From Bacteroidales bacterium (GTDB lineage Bacteria; Bacteroidota; Bacteroidia; Bacteroidales; UBA932), in NCBI GenBank assembly GCA_017509685.1, contig JAFWPA010000039.1:1-64000 (forward strand): 64,000 nt of DNA, given 5' to 3'. This document shows positions 16,776 to 25,645 of this stretch, in pieces; the first letter of the stretch is position 1; each line of letters starts with the position of its first letter. The notes beneath the pieces are model-generated. The model worked only from the letters and a program-made list of their open reading frames with translations, searched no databases and was not told where the DNA came from. The position numbers and the translations under genes were made by a program.

Positions 16776-17513
16776 TTAGAGCTGGGGGTCGAAGTGGGGG
16801 ATGGGGTTGAGTTTGAACAGGTTCATCACGTGTTTGCGGTCGATGAGGGCCTTGGTGGCGGGGTCTTCGCACACGCCCGTGCGGATGTACTTGTCCAGAA
16901 CGGCATAGGTGAATCCCAGGTTGTCTTCATCGGTTTTGCCGCAGAGGCCGTCGGAGGGCGTTTTTTCCACCAGGTCGATGGGAAGGCCCAGTTCCTTGCC
17001 GATAGCCACCACTTCCTGCACGGTGAGACCGCCCAGCGGCGAAAAGTCTCCGGCGGCGTCTCCGTAACGGGTACTGTAACCCACCCAGTCTTCGGACAGG
17101 TTGCAGGTGTTCACCACACGGCCGTTGTTGCTCTGGGAAACGGCATAAAGGGCCGTCATCCGCAGGCGCGGGGCCATGTTGATGCGGGTCTGGCTGCTGG
17201 CCTCGTGGCCCAGTTTGTCTTCCACTTCGGCCATCAGGGCGTTGAAGGAAGCGCCGATATTGATATCGTACCGCCTGATACCCAGATGGTTGATGAGCTT
17301 GATGGAATCCTCGATGTCCGGCTGGACTCCGTTGGGCATGGTAACGCCGATTACGCGGTCCTCGCCCAGGGCCTCTACGCACAGGGCAGCGCACACGCTG
17401 CTGTCCTTGCCGCCGGAAATACCCAGTACGGCATTGCATCCCGGGCCGTTTTCTTCAAACCAGTCGCGGATCCACCGGACGCACGCGTCCTTTACTTGTT
17501 TAGCATCGAACAT
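16776..17513 (-). CDS. nadE: NH3-dependent NAD+ synthetase
   Basis: 245 residues from the ATG at 17513. In-frame ATGs at 17522 and 17534 lie at or before the transcription start predicted from the -7 box at 17532-17539. The enzyme amidates deamido-NAD to NAD using ATP. The ATP-pyrophosphatase loop SGGKDSS is at 33-39. The protein is the short, ammonia-using form; the N-terminal glutaminase domain found in many bacterial NadE proteins is absent. It is convergent with der and divergent from xseA. Confidence 0.92.
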   Translation of the reverse strand: MFDAKQVKDACVRWIRDWFEENGPGCNAVLGISGGKDSSVCAALCVEALGEDRVIGVTMPNGVQPDIEDSIKLINHLGIRRYDINIGASFNALMAEVEDKLGHEASSQTRINMAPRLRMTALYAVSQSNNGRVVNTCNLSEDWVGYSTRYGDAAGDFSPLGGLTVQEVVAIGKELGLPIDLVEKTPSDGLCGKTDEDNLGFTYAVLDKYIRTGVCEDPATKALIDRKHVMNLFKLNPIPHFDPQL

Positions 17514-17531
17514 ATTTCTCATTATTTTCCA

Positions 17532-17539
17532 CAAAGATA
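17532..17539 (-). promoter_or_regulatory. Promoter -7 box for nadE
   Basis: TATCTTTG on the minus strand, 18 nt upstream of the preferred nadE start, decides between three in-frame ATG codons. Confidence 0.6.
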
Positions 17540-17587
17540 CAAAAAAATAAACCTTTAGAACTCCTTGAAATGTAACGACTTTTTTGT

Positions 17588-17595
17588 TATATTTG
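17588..17595 (+). promoter_or_regulatory. Promoter -7 box for xseA
   Basis: TATATTTG ends 7 nt before an ATG at 17603 and 25 nt before the ATG at 17621. It may serve the whole xseAB-glycogen cluster. Confidence 0.6.
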
Positions 17596-17620
17596 TAGGA
17601 CTATGGGAGAGCGGGATTAT

Positions 17621-18943
17621 ATGGACCTTCTGGAACTGCAGGCCAGGATCAAGGAAAGCGTGGCAAGCGCATTTCCGGGCCGGTACTGGGTGAAGGCCGA
17701 GATTGCGTCCTGGAGCCCCCGTTCCAACGGACACTGCTACCTGAGCCTCACACAGTCCCAAGGGGGAAAATCCGTGGCCGAATCCCGCGCCATGATCTGG
17801 AAGTGGAACTACCCTCAGCTCACCCTGTACTTCGAGGAAACCACCGGGCAGAAACTGCAGGCCGGCATCACGGTGCTGGTGCGCGTGCAGGTGGCTTTCA
17901 GCGAGCTGTACGGGATGTCCCTGTACATAGACGACATCGACGCCGCCTTCACGCTGGGCCAGCAGGCCCTGGAACGCAAGCGCAACATCGAGCGCCTGCA
18001 GAAGGACGGCTATATGGATATGCAGAAGGAACTGGCCCTGCCGGAACTGCCGTACCGCCTGGCCGTGATTACGTCCCGCACCGCCGCCGGCTACCAGGAC
18101 TTCCGCAACCATCTCCTGAATAATCCGGAGGGCTATGCTTTCCAGCTGGATTTGTACGAGGCCCTGATGCAGGGCGAACAGGCCCCCGCATCCATCGTGG
18201 AGGCCCTCGCCGAAATCGGCGATAAGAACTACGACGCCGCCCTCATCCTCCGCGGCGGCGGCAGCGAACTGGACCTCCAGTGCTTCGACGACTTCGGCCT
18301 GGCCGTAGCCATCGCCACGTGCCCCGTGCCGGTGATTACCGCCATCGGCCACGACAAGGACGTACACATCGCCGATATGGTGGCCCACGCGTCCGTGAAG
18401 ACGCCCACTGCCCTGGCCGACCTCTTCCTGGAGGCCTTCGAGGCACAGGACGCCGTCATCGACCGCCTGCAGGGGCGCATCGCCGCCGGGCTCAACCGCG
18501 TGGCGGCCCGGGAGGAGCTCCGCGTCAAAAGCGTGGAAGCGGGCCTGAAAAACGCCATCCAGCGTCGTGTGAGCGGGCTGGAGATGTTGCTGCAGCGCAA
18601 TATCGGCCGCATTTCCAAAGGCCTGCTGCAGAAGTACGCAGCCCTGGAGCGCCTCAAGGATGCCGCCGTGCACCGCATCCGCTTCGCCGCCAGCGCCAAG
18701 CACAGCGCAGCCTTTTCCGAACTGGCCCTCAAGGAGGCCCTCATCAACGGCTCGGATCCCCGCAAGATCCTGGGCCTTGGCTATGTCCTGGTCACGGGCA
18801 AGGACAACAAGGTGCTCAAGACCGTGGACAAGGTGGCCGTGGGGGACCGCATCGGCGTGCGTTTCCAGGACGGCTCCCTCACCGCCAGGGTAGACGAAAT
18901 TTACACTGAATCACTGCATAACAATAACATCAAAACTGCGTAG
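17621..18943 (+). CDS. xseA: Exodeoxyribonuclease VII large subunit
   Basis: 440 residues from the ATG at 17621. An in-frame ATG at 17603 is possible but would give an almost leaderless message; GGGAGAG ahead of 17621 could be a ribosome site. The N-terminal OB fold (RYWVKAEIASWSPRSNGHCYLSL) binds single-stranded DNA and the central catalytic domain carries ILRGGGSELDLQCFDD and ITAIGHDKD. The long helical C-terminal region joins XseB subunits. The complex degrades single-stranded DNA from both ends in recombination and repair. XseB follows 2 nt later. Confidence 0.92.
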   Translation: MDLLELQARIKESVASAFPGRYWVKAEIASWSPRSNGHCYLSLTQSQGGKSVAESRAMIWKWNYPQLTLYFEETTGQKLQAGITVLVRVQVAFSELYGMSLYIDDIDAAFTLGQQALERKRNIERLQKDGYMDMQKELALPELPYRLAVITSRTAAGYQDFRNHLLNNPEGYAFQLDLYEALMQGEQAPASIVEALAEIGDKNYDAALILRGGGSELDLQCFDDFGLAVAIATCPVPVITAIGHDKDVHIADMVAHASVKTPTALADLFLEAFEAQDAVIDRLQGRIAAGLNRVAAREELRVKSVEAGLKNAIQRRVSGLEMLLQRNIGRISKGLLQKYAALERLKDAAVHRIRFAASAKHSAAFSELALKEALINGSDPRKILGLGYVLVTGKDNKVLKTVDKVAVGDRIGVRFQDGSLTARVDEIYTESLHNNNIKTA

Positions 18944-18945
18944 AT

Positions 18946-19131
18946 ATGGCAGAGAAGTTTGACTATTCCAAGGCCATCGCCGAACTGGAAGAGATTGCCA
19001 AGAAAGTGGAGAATCCGGAAACCAAGCTGGACGACATCGACGCCCTGGTGGCCCGTTCCAAGGAGCTGCTGGACCAATGCCGCAAGTACCTGCGCACGGT
19101 GAAAGAAAAGATTGATTCCATTGAAGAGTAA
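18946..19131 (+). CDS. xseB: Exodeoxyribonuclease VII small subunit
   Basis: 61 residues, typical of XseB. Helical throughout with the family pattern FDYSKAIAELEEIAKKVENP and a second amphipathic helix. Several copies bind the C-terminal helices of XseA. It starts 2 nt after xseA and ends 12 nt before glgB, linking a DNA-repair nuclease to the glycogen genes in what looks like one transcript. Confidence 0.93.
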   Translation: MAEKFDYSKAIAELEEIAKKVENPETKLDDIDALVARSKELLDQCRKYLRTVKEKIDSIEE

Positions 19132-19143
19132 AACCGAAACGAT

Positions 19144-21141
19144 ATGAAAAGAATCTACGAAACCGACCCCTGGCTCATGCCGCACAAGGACGCCATAGAC
19201 GCCCGGCACGAACACATCTGGCAAACCCTCAAGCACATTGCCGGAGACGGCCTGCTCAAGGATGCCGTGAACAACCACATGTACTACGGCCTGCACAAGT
19301 GCGAGGACGGCAGCTGGGTATTCCGCGAGTTCGCCCCCAATGCCAACAAAATTTTCCTCATCGGGGACTGCAACAACTGGAAGCGCACGGACGGCTATGC
19401 CCTCAAACCCCTGGGCAACGGCAACTGGGAACTGAAGATTCCGGAAATGTTCCTCCATCACGGCCAGCTGTACAAACTGTACATCGAATGGCCCGGCGGC
19501 GGCGGGGAGCGCCTGCCTTCCTATGCCACCCGCGTGGTCCAGGACCCCGTTTCCAAGGTGTTCAGCGCCCAGGTGTGGGACCCTGCCAAGAAGTATGTCT
19601 GGAAGCATGGCCACGCCGGCAAGCGCCCCCATCCCATGATTTACGAATGCCATATCGGCATGGCCGCGGAGAAGGAGAAGGTGGGCAGTTTCGAAGAATT
19701 CCGCAAGGAGGTGTTGCCCCGCATCAAGAAGCTGGGCTACGACACCATCCAGATCATGGCCCTGCAGGAGCACCCCTACTACGGCTCCTTCGGCTATCAG
19801 GTGAGTAACTTTTTCGCCCTCTCCTCCCGCTTTGGCACCCCCGAGGAATTCAAGGCGCTGGTGGACGACGCCCACGGCAAGGGCATCGCCGTCATCATGG
19901 ACATCGTGCACAGCCACAGCGTGGACAACGTGGCCGAAGGCCTGAGCGAGTTCGACGGCCGGGACAACCTGTATTTCTACAGCGGTCCGCAGGGACGTCA
20001 TCCCGCCTGGGGCTCCCGCTGCTTCGACTATGGCAAGGACGAAACCCGCTACTTCCTGCTGTCCAACGTGAAATACTGGATGGAGGAATACCACATAGAC
20101 GGTTTCCGCTTCGACGGCGTCACCTCCATGCTGTACTGGGACCACGGCCTGGGCAAGGATTTCGGCAATTACTCCCTGTACTTCGACGGCGGCGTCGATG
20201 AAGACGCCGTCATCTACCTGTCCCTGGCCACCCGCCTGGTGAAGGAGATGAACCCCAACGGCTTCACCATCGCTGAGGACGTGTCCGGTATGGCCGGCCT
20301 GGCCGCCCCCTTCGAGGCCTTCGGCGTGGGCTTCGACTTCCGCATGAGCATGGGCGTCGCCGACCACTGGATCAAGTGGATCAAGGAAAAGAGCGACGAA
20401 CAGTGGTCCATGGGCGAAGTGTGGTGGGAACTCACCAACAAGCGGGCCGATGAAAAGACCATCTCCTACGCCGAGTGCCACGACCAGGCGCTGGTGGGCG
20501 ACAAGACCATCATCTTCCGCCTGATGGACAAGGAGATGTATTTCTGCATGAACAAGGGCTCCCAGAACGGTCTGGTAGACCGCGGCATCGCCCTGCACAA
20601 GATGATCCGCCTGGTGACGGCCGCCACCGCCGGAGACGGCTACCTGAACTTCATGGGCAACGAATTCGGCCATCCCGAATGGATTGACTTCCCCCGCGAA
20701 GGAAACGGCTGGTCGTTCAAGTATGCCCGCCGCCAGTGGTCGCTGGAGGACAACCCCGCCCTGCGTTACGGCGACCTCCGCAATTTCGACGAAGCCATGG
20801 TGCACCTGATGCGGGAAGAAAACATCCTGGCCGAGCGTCCTGTCCTGCTGGTGGCCGATGAAGAAAAGAAAATCTTGATTTTCCTACGGAAAAACTGTAT
20901 CTTTGCATTCAATTTCTCGCCCACCGGTTCCTTTGCGGATTATGGCTTCGCCGCCCCGGCGGGGGAATATGTGAACGTCTTGGACAGCGACCAGCCGCAA
21001 TTTGACGGTTTTGGCCGCCTGGCAAGCGTAGAACGCCATATTTCCATAGCGGAGAGATGCCCCAACGGCAACCAGGGCTTCGACCATACGCTCAAAGTGT
21101 ATCTTCCGGCCCGTACGGCAATGGTTTTGAAAAAAGTATAA
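19144..21141 (+). CDS. glgB: 1,4-alpha-glucan branching enzyme
   Basis: 665 residues, GH13 family and closer in look to the eukaryote-like branching enzymes than to the longer E. coli GlgB. It cuts alpha-1,4 chains and re-attaches them as alpha-1,6 branches. An N-terminal CBM48-like domain precedes the TIM barrel with DIVHSHSVDN, the nucleophile Asp in DGFRFDGVTS, the acid Glu in FTIAEDVSGM and the transition-state Asp in ECHDQ. A TATCTTTG box inside the gene at 20898-20905 may be an internal promoter for the downstream genes. Confidence 0.93.
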   Translation: MKRIYETDPWLMPHKDAIDARHEHIWQTLKHIAGDGLLKDAVNNHMYYGLHKCEDGSWVFREFAPNANKIFLIGDCNNWKRTDGYALKPLGNGNWELKIPEMFLHHGQLYKLYIEWPGGGGERLPSYATRVVQDPVSKVFSAQVWDPAKKYVWKHGHAGKRPHPMIYECHIGMAAEKEKVGSFEEFRKEVLPRIKKLGYDTIQIMALQEHPYYGSFGYQVSNFFALSSRFGTPEEFKALVDDAHGKGIAVIMDIVHSHSVDNVAEGLSEFDGRDNLYFYSGPQGRHPAWGSRCFDYGKDETRYFLLSNVKYWMEEYHIDGFRFDGVTSMLYWDHGLGKDFGNYSLYFDGGVDEDAVIYLSLATRLVKEMNPNGFTIAEDVSGMAGLAAPFEAFGVGFDFRMSMGVADHWIKWIKEKSDEQWSMGEVWWELTNKRADEKTISYAECHDQALVGDKTIIFRLMDKEMYFCMNKGSQNGLVDRGIALHKMIRLVTAATAGDGYLNFMGNEFGHPEWIDFPREGNGWSFKYARRQWSLEDNPALRYGDLRNFDEAMVHLMREENILAERPVLLVADEEKKILIFLRKNCIFAFNFSPTGSFADYGFAAPAGEYVNVLDSDQPQFDGFGRLASVERHISIAERCPNGNQGFDHTLKVYLPARTAMVLKKV

Positions 21142-21151
21142 ACCCGACAAT

Positions 21152-23083
21152 ATGGCTTTTTTGAAATTCAACAAGTCTGAACTCGTCAACCTGTCCTACT
21201 CCTTGAACCGGGAGATAGTATTGGCGAACAAGACCGGCGCGTATTGCGACACCACCATCGTCACCTGCAATACCCGTCGTTACCACGGCCTCCTGGCCGT
21301 TCCGGTGGAAAAGTTCGGTGGATTCCGGCACCTGCTGCTGAGTTCCCTGGACGAAAGCCTTACCCTGCGCGGCAAACGGTTCAACCTGGGTATCCATTGC
21401 TATGGAGACATTTATGAACCCCGCGGACACAAGTACATCGTAGACTTCGACGCAGACCCGGTTCCCTGCATCACCTACAAGATTGGCGAAATCGTGTTCC
21501 GCAAGCGCATCGCCCTCACCCCGGACCAGAATCAGGTCCTTATCCATTACGAACTGGTGAACGCACCTGCCAAGGTGAAACTGGAACTGAAGCCTTTCCT
21601 GGCTTTCCGCAACGTTCACGCCCTCACCGGAGAAAACGACGCCGCCCGTACGGACTTCCAGCCCATACAGAACGGTGCCGCTTTCTGCATGTACGAGGAC
21701 TTCCCGGTCCTGAACCTGCAGCTGAGCACAGCGGCTTCGGCGTTCAAGTACAATCCGGTATGGTACAAGGGTGTCACCCTGTCCGACGAAATGCGCCGCG
21801 GCTTTGCCTGCCGCGAGGACCTCTGGGTGCCCGGCACCTTCGAGGTGGAGCTGAAAAGCGGAGACTCCCTGGTCTTCTCGGCCGCGGCCGGAGACCCGGT
21901 GAACGCCGCCTCCCTGAAGCGCCGCTTCGCCGCCACGGTGGAGAAGATCGGCCCCATCACCTCCTTCCACGACCAACTGGTCCGTCAGGCCGATTCCCTC
22001 ATCCGGGAAGACGCCGAAGGACGCAAGCGCGTCGTGGCCGGCTACAGCTGGCTGCTCACCGGCCTGCTGCGTGAGACCCTGTATTCCCTGGCCGGCCTCA
22101 CCCTGTACGCCAAGGACGACGCCAAGGAATTCGAGGAAATCCTGGACAACCTCATCGAGGACAACCAGGAGCGCCTCACCCGCCGCACCACGCAGGTGGA
22201 ATCCCCGCTGTTCATGACCGTCACCCTGCAGCAGTACATTGCCTGGGGTGCCAAAGACAAGGACGTCTGGGCCAAATACGGTCCCGTCCTCAAGAAGATT
22301 CTGGAAAGCTACCTGCCCGGCGTGCGCCAGGAGGTGGCCATGCAGCCCAACGGCCTGCTGTGGGCCCAGATGGACGGCGTCGCCCTTTCCTGGATGAACG
22401 CCTACATCAACGGCCGCGCCGTCACCGAGCGTGCCGGTTACCAGGTGGAAACCAACGCCCTATGGTACAACGCCATTTGCTTCGCCCTGGCCCACGAAAA
22501 GAAGGGAACCGCCTTCTACAAGCGCTGGAGCGCCATCAAGGAGCAGGTGGAACAGAACTTCCAGCCCACTTTCTGGAACGCCGATCTCGGCTTCCTGGCC
22601 GACTACGTAGACAACGGCGGCCAGCACCTGGAGCTGCGTCCCAACCAGCTGTGGGCCGTTTCCCTGGACCATATCTGCGTCTCCGACGAAGTCATCAGCT
22701 CTGTGATGCGCGTGGTGAACGCAGAACTCATCACCCGTCGCGGCGTGCGCACCCTGAGCCCGCGCGACATCCGATACAAGGGTGTGTACGAGGGTAATCA
22801 GCAGGAGCGCGACGAAGCCTACATGAACGGCTGCGCCTGGCCTTTCCTGCTGGCCCAGTACTGCTACACCAGCTTCAACATGATGGGCAGCGCCTTCATC
22901 AAGCGGGCCGAATGGCTCACCGAGGGCTTCTACGAGGACCTCTCCAAGCACGGCGTGGGCGCCTTCTCCGAACTCTACGACGGAGACCCGCCGCACGAGC
23001 CTCACGGCGCCGTGTCATCGGCCCTCACCACCGCCGCCCTTCTCAACATCAACTGGCTCATCAACAAATACAGGGAGGAATAG
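21152..23083 (+). CDS. Glycogen debranching enzyme, GDE type
   Basis: 643 residues. An N-terminal domain of the GDE_N_bis type (TRRYHGLLAVPVEKFGGFRHL) is followed by an (alpha/alpha)6 C-terminal domain of the GDE_C/GH133 type with LWYNAICF and NGCAWPFL. It hydrolyses alpha-1,6 branch points, so that the phosphorylase coded further downstream can work on linear chains. It is the archaeal/eukaryal-like amylo-1,6-glucosidase form, not the GH13 GlgX. It lies 10 nt after glgB and 3 nt before the GT4 gene. Confidence 0.87.
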   Translation: MAFLKFNKSELVNLSYSLNREIVLANKTGAYCDTTIVTCNTRRYHGLLAVPVEKFGGFRHLLLSSLDESLTLRGKRFNLGIHCYGDIYEPRGHKYIVDFDADPVPCITYKIGEIVFRKRIALTPDQNQVLIHYELVNAPAKVKLELKPFLAFRNVHALTGENDAARTDFQPIQNGAAFCMYEDFPVLNLQLSTAASAFKYNPVWYKGVTLSDEMRRGFACREDLWVPGTFEVELKSGDSLVFSAAAGDPVNAASLKRRFAATVEKIGPITSFHDQLVRQADSLIREDAEGRKRVVAGYSWLLTGLLRETLYSLAGLTLYAKDDAKEFEEILDNLIEDNQERLTRRTTQVESPLFMTVTLQQYIAWGAKDKDVWAKYGPVLKKILESYLPGVRQEVAMQPNGLLWAQMDGVALSWMNAYINGRAVTERAGYQVETNALWYNAICFALAHEKKGTAFYKRWSAIKEQVEQNFQPTFWNADLGFLADYVDNGGQHLELRPNQLWAVSLDHICVSDEVISSVMRVVNAELITRRGVRTLSPRDIRYKGVYEGNQQERDEAYMNGCAWPFLLAQYCYTSFNMMGSAFIKRAEWLTEGFYEDLSKHGVGAFSELYDGDPPHEPHGAVSSALTTAALLNINWLINKYREE

Positions 23084-23086
23084 ATT

Positions 23087-24376
23087 ATGAGAGTACTTAT
23101 GTTTGGCTGGGAGTTTCCTCCCCATATCGCAGGTGGTCTGGGTACGGCCTGCGAAGGCATCGTGAAGGGTCTCGCCTACAACGGCGTGGAAACCCTGTTC
23201 GTGATGCCGTCGGCCTCCGGTGACGAAGACCAGAGTGCCACTACCATCATCAACGCTTCGGATGTGCCCGTAGACACCGTTTCCGAGACCGTGGAAGAAT
23301 ACCTGGACAAAGTGAAATTCATCCACATCGGCTCCAACATGATTCCCTACGCCGATCCGGAGGAGTTTGGCAAGCTCATCGAGGAAGAAAAACGCCGTCA
23401 GGTGAAAGACTTCTCCATCAGCTACGGCCAGAAATACAAGTTCAGCGGCAAGTACGGTGCCAACCTGATGGAAGAGGTGGCCCGCTACGCCATGGTGGGC
23501 GGTACCATCGCCATGCAGCGCAAGGATGAATTCGACGTCATCCACGCCCACGACTGGCTGTGCTACTACGCCGGCATCGCCGCCAAGGAACTCACCGGCA
23601 AGCCCCTGGTCATCCACGTGCACGCCACGTCCTTCGACCGCGGCAGCGTGGACAACATCGATACCCGCGTGTTCGCCATCGAACAGAAGGGTATGCAGAT
23701 GGCCGACCGCGTGGTCACCGTGAGCGACCTCACCCGCAACATCGTCATCTCCCGCTACGGAATCGATCCCGCCAAGGTGGTCACCGTGCACAACGCCGTG
23801 GACTTCAGCGGCCGGGAGAACATGGTGGTGGAGCGCGGCGTGAAGGAACCCGTGGTCACCTTCCTGGGCCGTATCACCTACCAGAAGGGTCCCGAGTACT
23901 TCATTGAGGCGGCCGCCAAGGTGCTCAAGCGCACCAAGAACGTACGCTTCGTGATGGCCGGCAGCGGTGATATGATGAACCGCGCCATCCGCCACGCCGC
24001 CCGTCTGGGCATCAGCGACCGCTTCCACTTCACCGGCTTCCTCCGCGGGGCCGATGTCCAGAAGATGTTCGCCCTGTCCGACGTCTACATCATGCCGTCC
24101 ATCTCCGAGCCTTTCGGCATTTCCCCGCTGGAGGCCATGCGCACCGGCGTCCCGTCCATCATCTCCAAGCAGTCCGGCGCCGCCGAAATCCTGAACTACG
24201 CGTTCAAGGTGGATTTCTGGGATGTGGATGCCATGGCCGATGACATCTACGGCCTCCTCAGCTATCCCGCCCTGGCCCAGTTCAGTGCCAAGATGGGCTA
24301 CGACGAGGTGAACGCCCTCAAATGGAACGGCGCCTGCGCCAAGCTCAAAAAAGTTTATGAATCAGTAGTAAAATAA
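23087..24376 (+). CDS. GT4-type glycosyltransferase (glycogen cluster)
   Basis: 429 residues with the GT-B fold. The N-terminal lobe starts WEFPPHIAGGLGTACEGIV, the acceptor-side pattern of starch/glycogen-synthase-like and GT4 enzymes. The C-terminal lobe has the donor motif SISEPFGISPLEAMRTGVPS with its conserved E-x7-E. HAHDWLCYYAG and VHATSFDRGS add to the resemblance. Because it sits between the debranching enzyme and the GH57 amylase, an alpha-glucan substrate is likely, but donor (ADP- or UDP-glucose) and product cannot be read from sequence. No glgC is in the window. Confidence 0.85.
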   Translation: MRVLMFGWEFPPHIAGGLGTACEGIVKGLAYNGVETLFVMPSASGDEDQSATTIINASDVPVDTVSETVEEYLDKVKFIHIGSNMIPYADPEEFGKLIEEEKRRQVKDFSISYGQKYKFSGKYGANLMEEVARYAMVGGTIAMQRKDEFDVIHAHDWLCYYAGIAAKELTGKPLVIHVHATSFDRGSVDNIDTRVFAIEQKGMQMADRVVTVSDLTRNIVISRYGIDPAKVVTVHNAVDFSGRENMVVERGVKEPVVTFLGRITYQKGPEYFIEAAAKVLKRTKNVRFVMAGSGDMMNRAIRHAARLGISDRFHFTGFLRGADVQKMFALSDVYIMPSISEPFGISPLEAMRTGVPSIISKQSGAAEILNYAFKVDFWDVDAMADDIYGLLSYPALAQFSAKMGYDEVNALKWNGACAKLKKVYESVVK

Positions 24377-24382
24377 GATATT

Positions 24383-25642
24383 ATGGCAACCAAGAGCATC
24401 TGCCTGTATTTCCAGGTCCATCAACCCACCCGGCTCCGCCTGTACAGATTTTTCGATATCGGCAAGGACTCCCATTACTATGACGACTTTGCCAACCGCA
24501 CCATCCTGCGCAGGGTAGCACAGAAGTGCTATCTGCCCATGAACCAGCTCATGCTGGAACTCATCAACAAGAACAAGGGCAAGTTCAAGATTTGCTATTC
24601 CATTTCCGGCAGTGCCCTGGATCAGTTCCAGCGCTTCTGCCCGGAGGTGATAGACAGCTTCAAGGCCCTGGCCGCCACCGGTCGCGTGGAATTCCTGGCC
24701 GAAACCTACTACCATTCCCTGGCTTCCCTGGGCAGCGACTCCGAATTCAAGCACCAGGTGGCCAAGCATGCTGCCAAGATTGAAGAGCTCTTTGGCGTGA
24801 AGCCCGTCGCTTTCCGCAACACGGAGCTCATCTATTCCAACAGCATCGGCGAAATTGTATACGAAATGGGCTACAAGACCATGCTCACTGAGGGCGCCCG
24901 CCACATCATGGGTTGGCAGAGCCCCAACTACGTGTACACCGCCGAAACCCAGCCCAAGCTCAAGCTTCTGCTTCGCAACTATGTCCTGTCCGACGACATC
25001 GCCTTCCGCTTCTCCCAGAACAAGGTGACCGCCCAGCAGTATGTGGGCTGGATGAAGGACAACGCCAAGGAAGGGGACATCGTGAACCTGTTCATGGATT
25101 ACGAGACCTTCGGCGAGCACCAGAGCCCCGACAGCGGCATCTTCGAGTTCATGCGCGCCCTGCCCGACGCCGTGCTCAAGGACGGCACCTTCGGCTTTGT
25201 CACCCCTTCGGAGGCCACCAAGAAGTACAAACCCGTCTCCGACATCGCCGTGGAGGATCCCATCTCCTGGGCCGATGAAGAGAGGGACGTCACCGCCTGG
25301 CTGGGCAACGAGCTCCAGAGCGAAGCCTTCAAGAAGGTGTATGCCATGAAGGAGAAACTGGCCATCGTGAACGACCCCGACCTCTACGAAGACTGGGGCC
25401 ACCTCCAGGAGAGCGATCATTTCTACTACATGTGCACCAAGTTCTTCTCCGACGGCGAAGTGCACAAGTATTTCAACCCGTATGACACTCCCTACGAGGC
25501 CTTTATCAACTATATGAACGTGATTTCCGACTTCCAGATCCGCCTGGACGAGAAGCGCGCCGCCCTGGACGTAAGGGAGACTGCGGCCCAGGAGTTCGAG
25601 GCTCCGAAGCCCGTGCGTAAGAAAGTGGCGAAGAAAAAATAA
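24383..25642 (+). CDS. GH57 family alpha-amylase/glucanotransferase
   Basis: 419 residues. Starts with the GH57 signature YFQVHQPTRLR. The probable nucleophile Glu is in FRNTELIYSN and the acid Asp in LFMDYETFGEH. The C-terminus ends in a lysine-rich tail (RKKVAKKK). GH57 enzymes act on alpha-1,4 glucans as amylases, 4-alpha-glucanotransferases or branching enzymes. There is no signal peptide, so it acts on intracellular glycogen or maltodextrins with its neighbours. Spacing to both neighbours is under 7 nt. Confidence 0.88.
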   Translation: MATKSICLYFQVHQPTRLRLYRFFDIGKDSHYYDDFANRTILRRVAQKCYLPMNQLMLELINKNKGKFKICYSISGSALDQFQRFCPEVIDSFKALAATGRVEFLAETYYHSLASLGSDSEFKHQVAKHAAKIEELFGVKPVAFRNTELIYSNSIGEIVYEMGYKTMLTEGARHIMGWQSPNYVYTAETQPKLKLLLRNYVLSDDIAFRFSQNKVTAQQYVGWMKDNAKEGDIVNLFMDYETFGEHQSPDSGIFEFMRALPDAVLKDGTFGFVTPSEATKKYKPVSDIAVEDPISWADEERDVTAWLGNELQSEAFKKVYAMKEKLAIVNDPDLYEDWGHLQESDHFYYMCTKFFSDGEVHKYFNPYDTPYEAFINYMNVISDFQIRLDEKRAALDVRETAAQEFEAPKPVRKKVAKKK

Positions 25643-25645
25643 TAA

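Noticed and set aside
18901-20805. 634-codon open frame antisense to glgB and xseB
   Set aside because: Same shadow effect; both sense genes are complete and recognisable.
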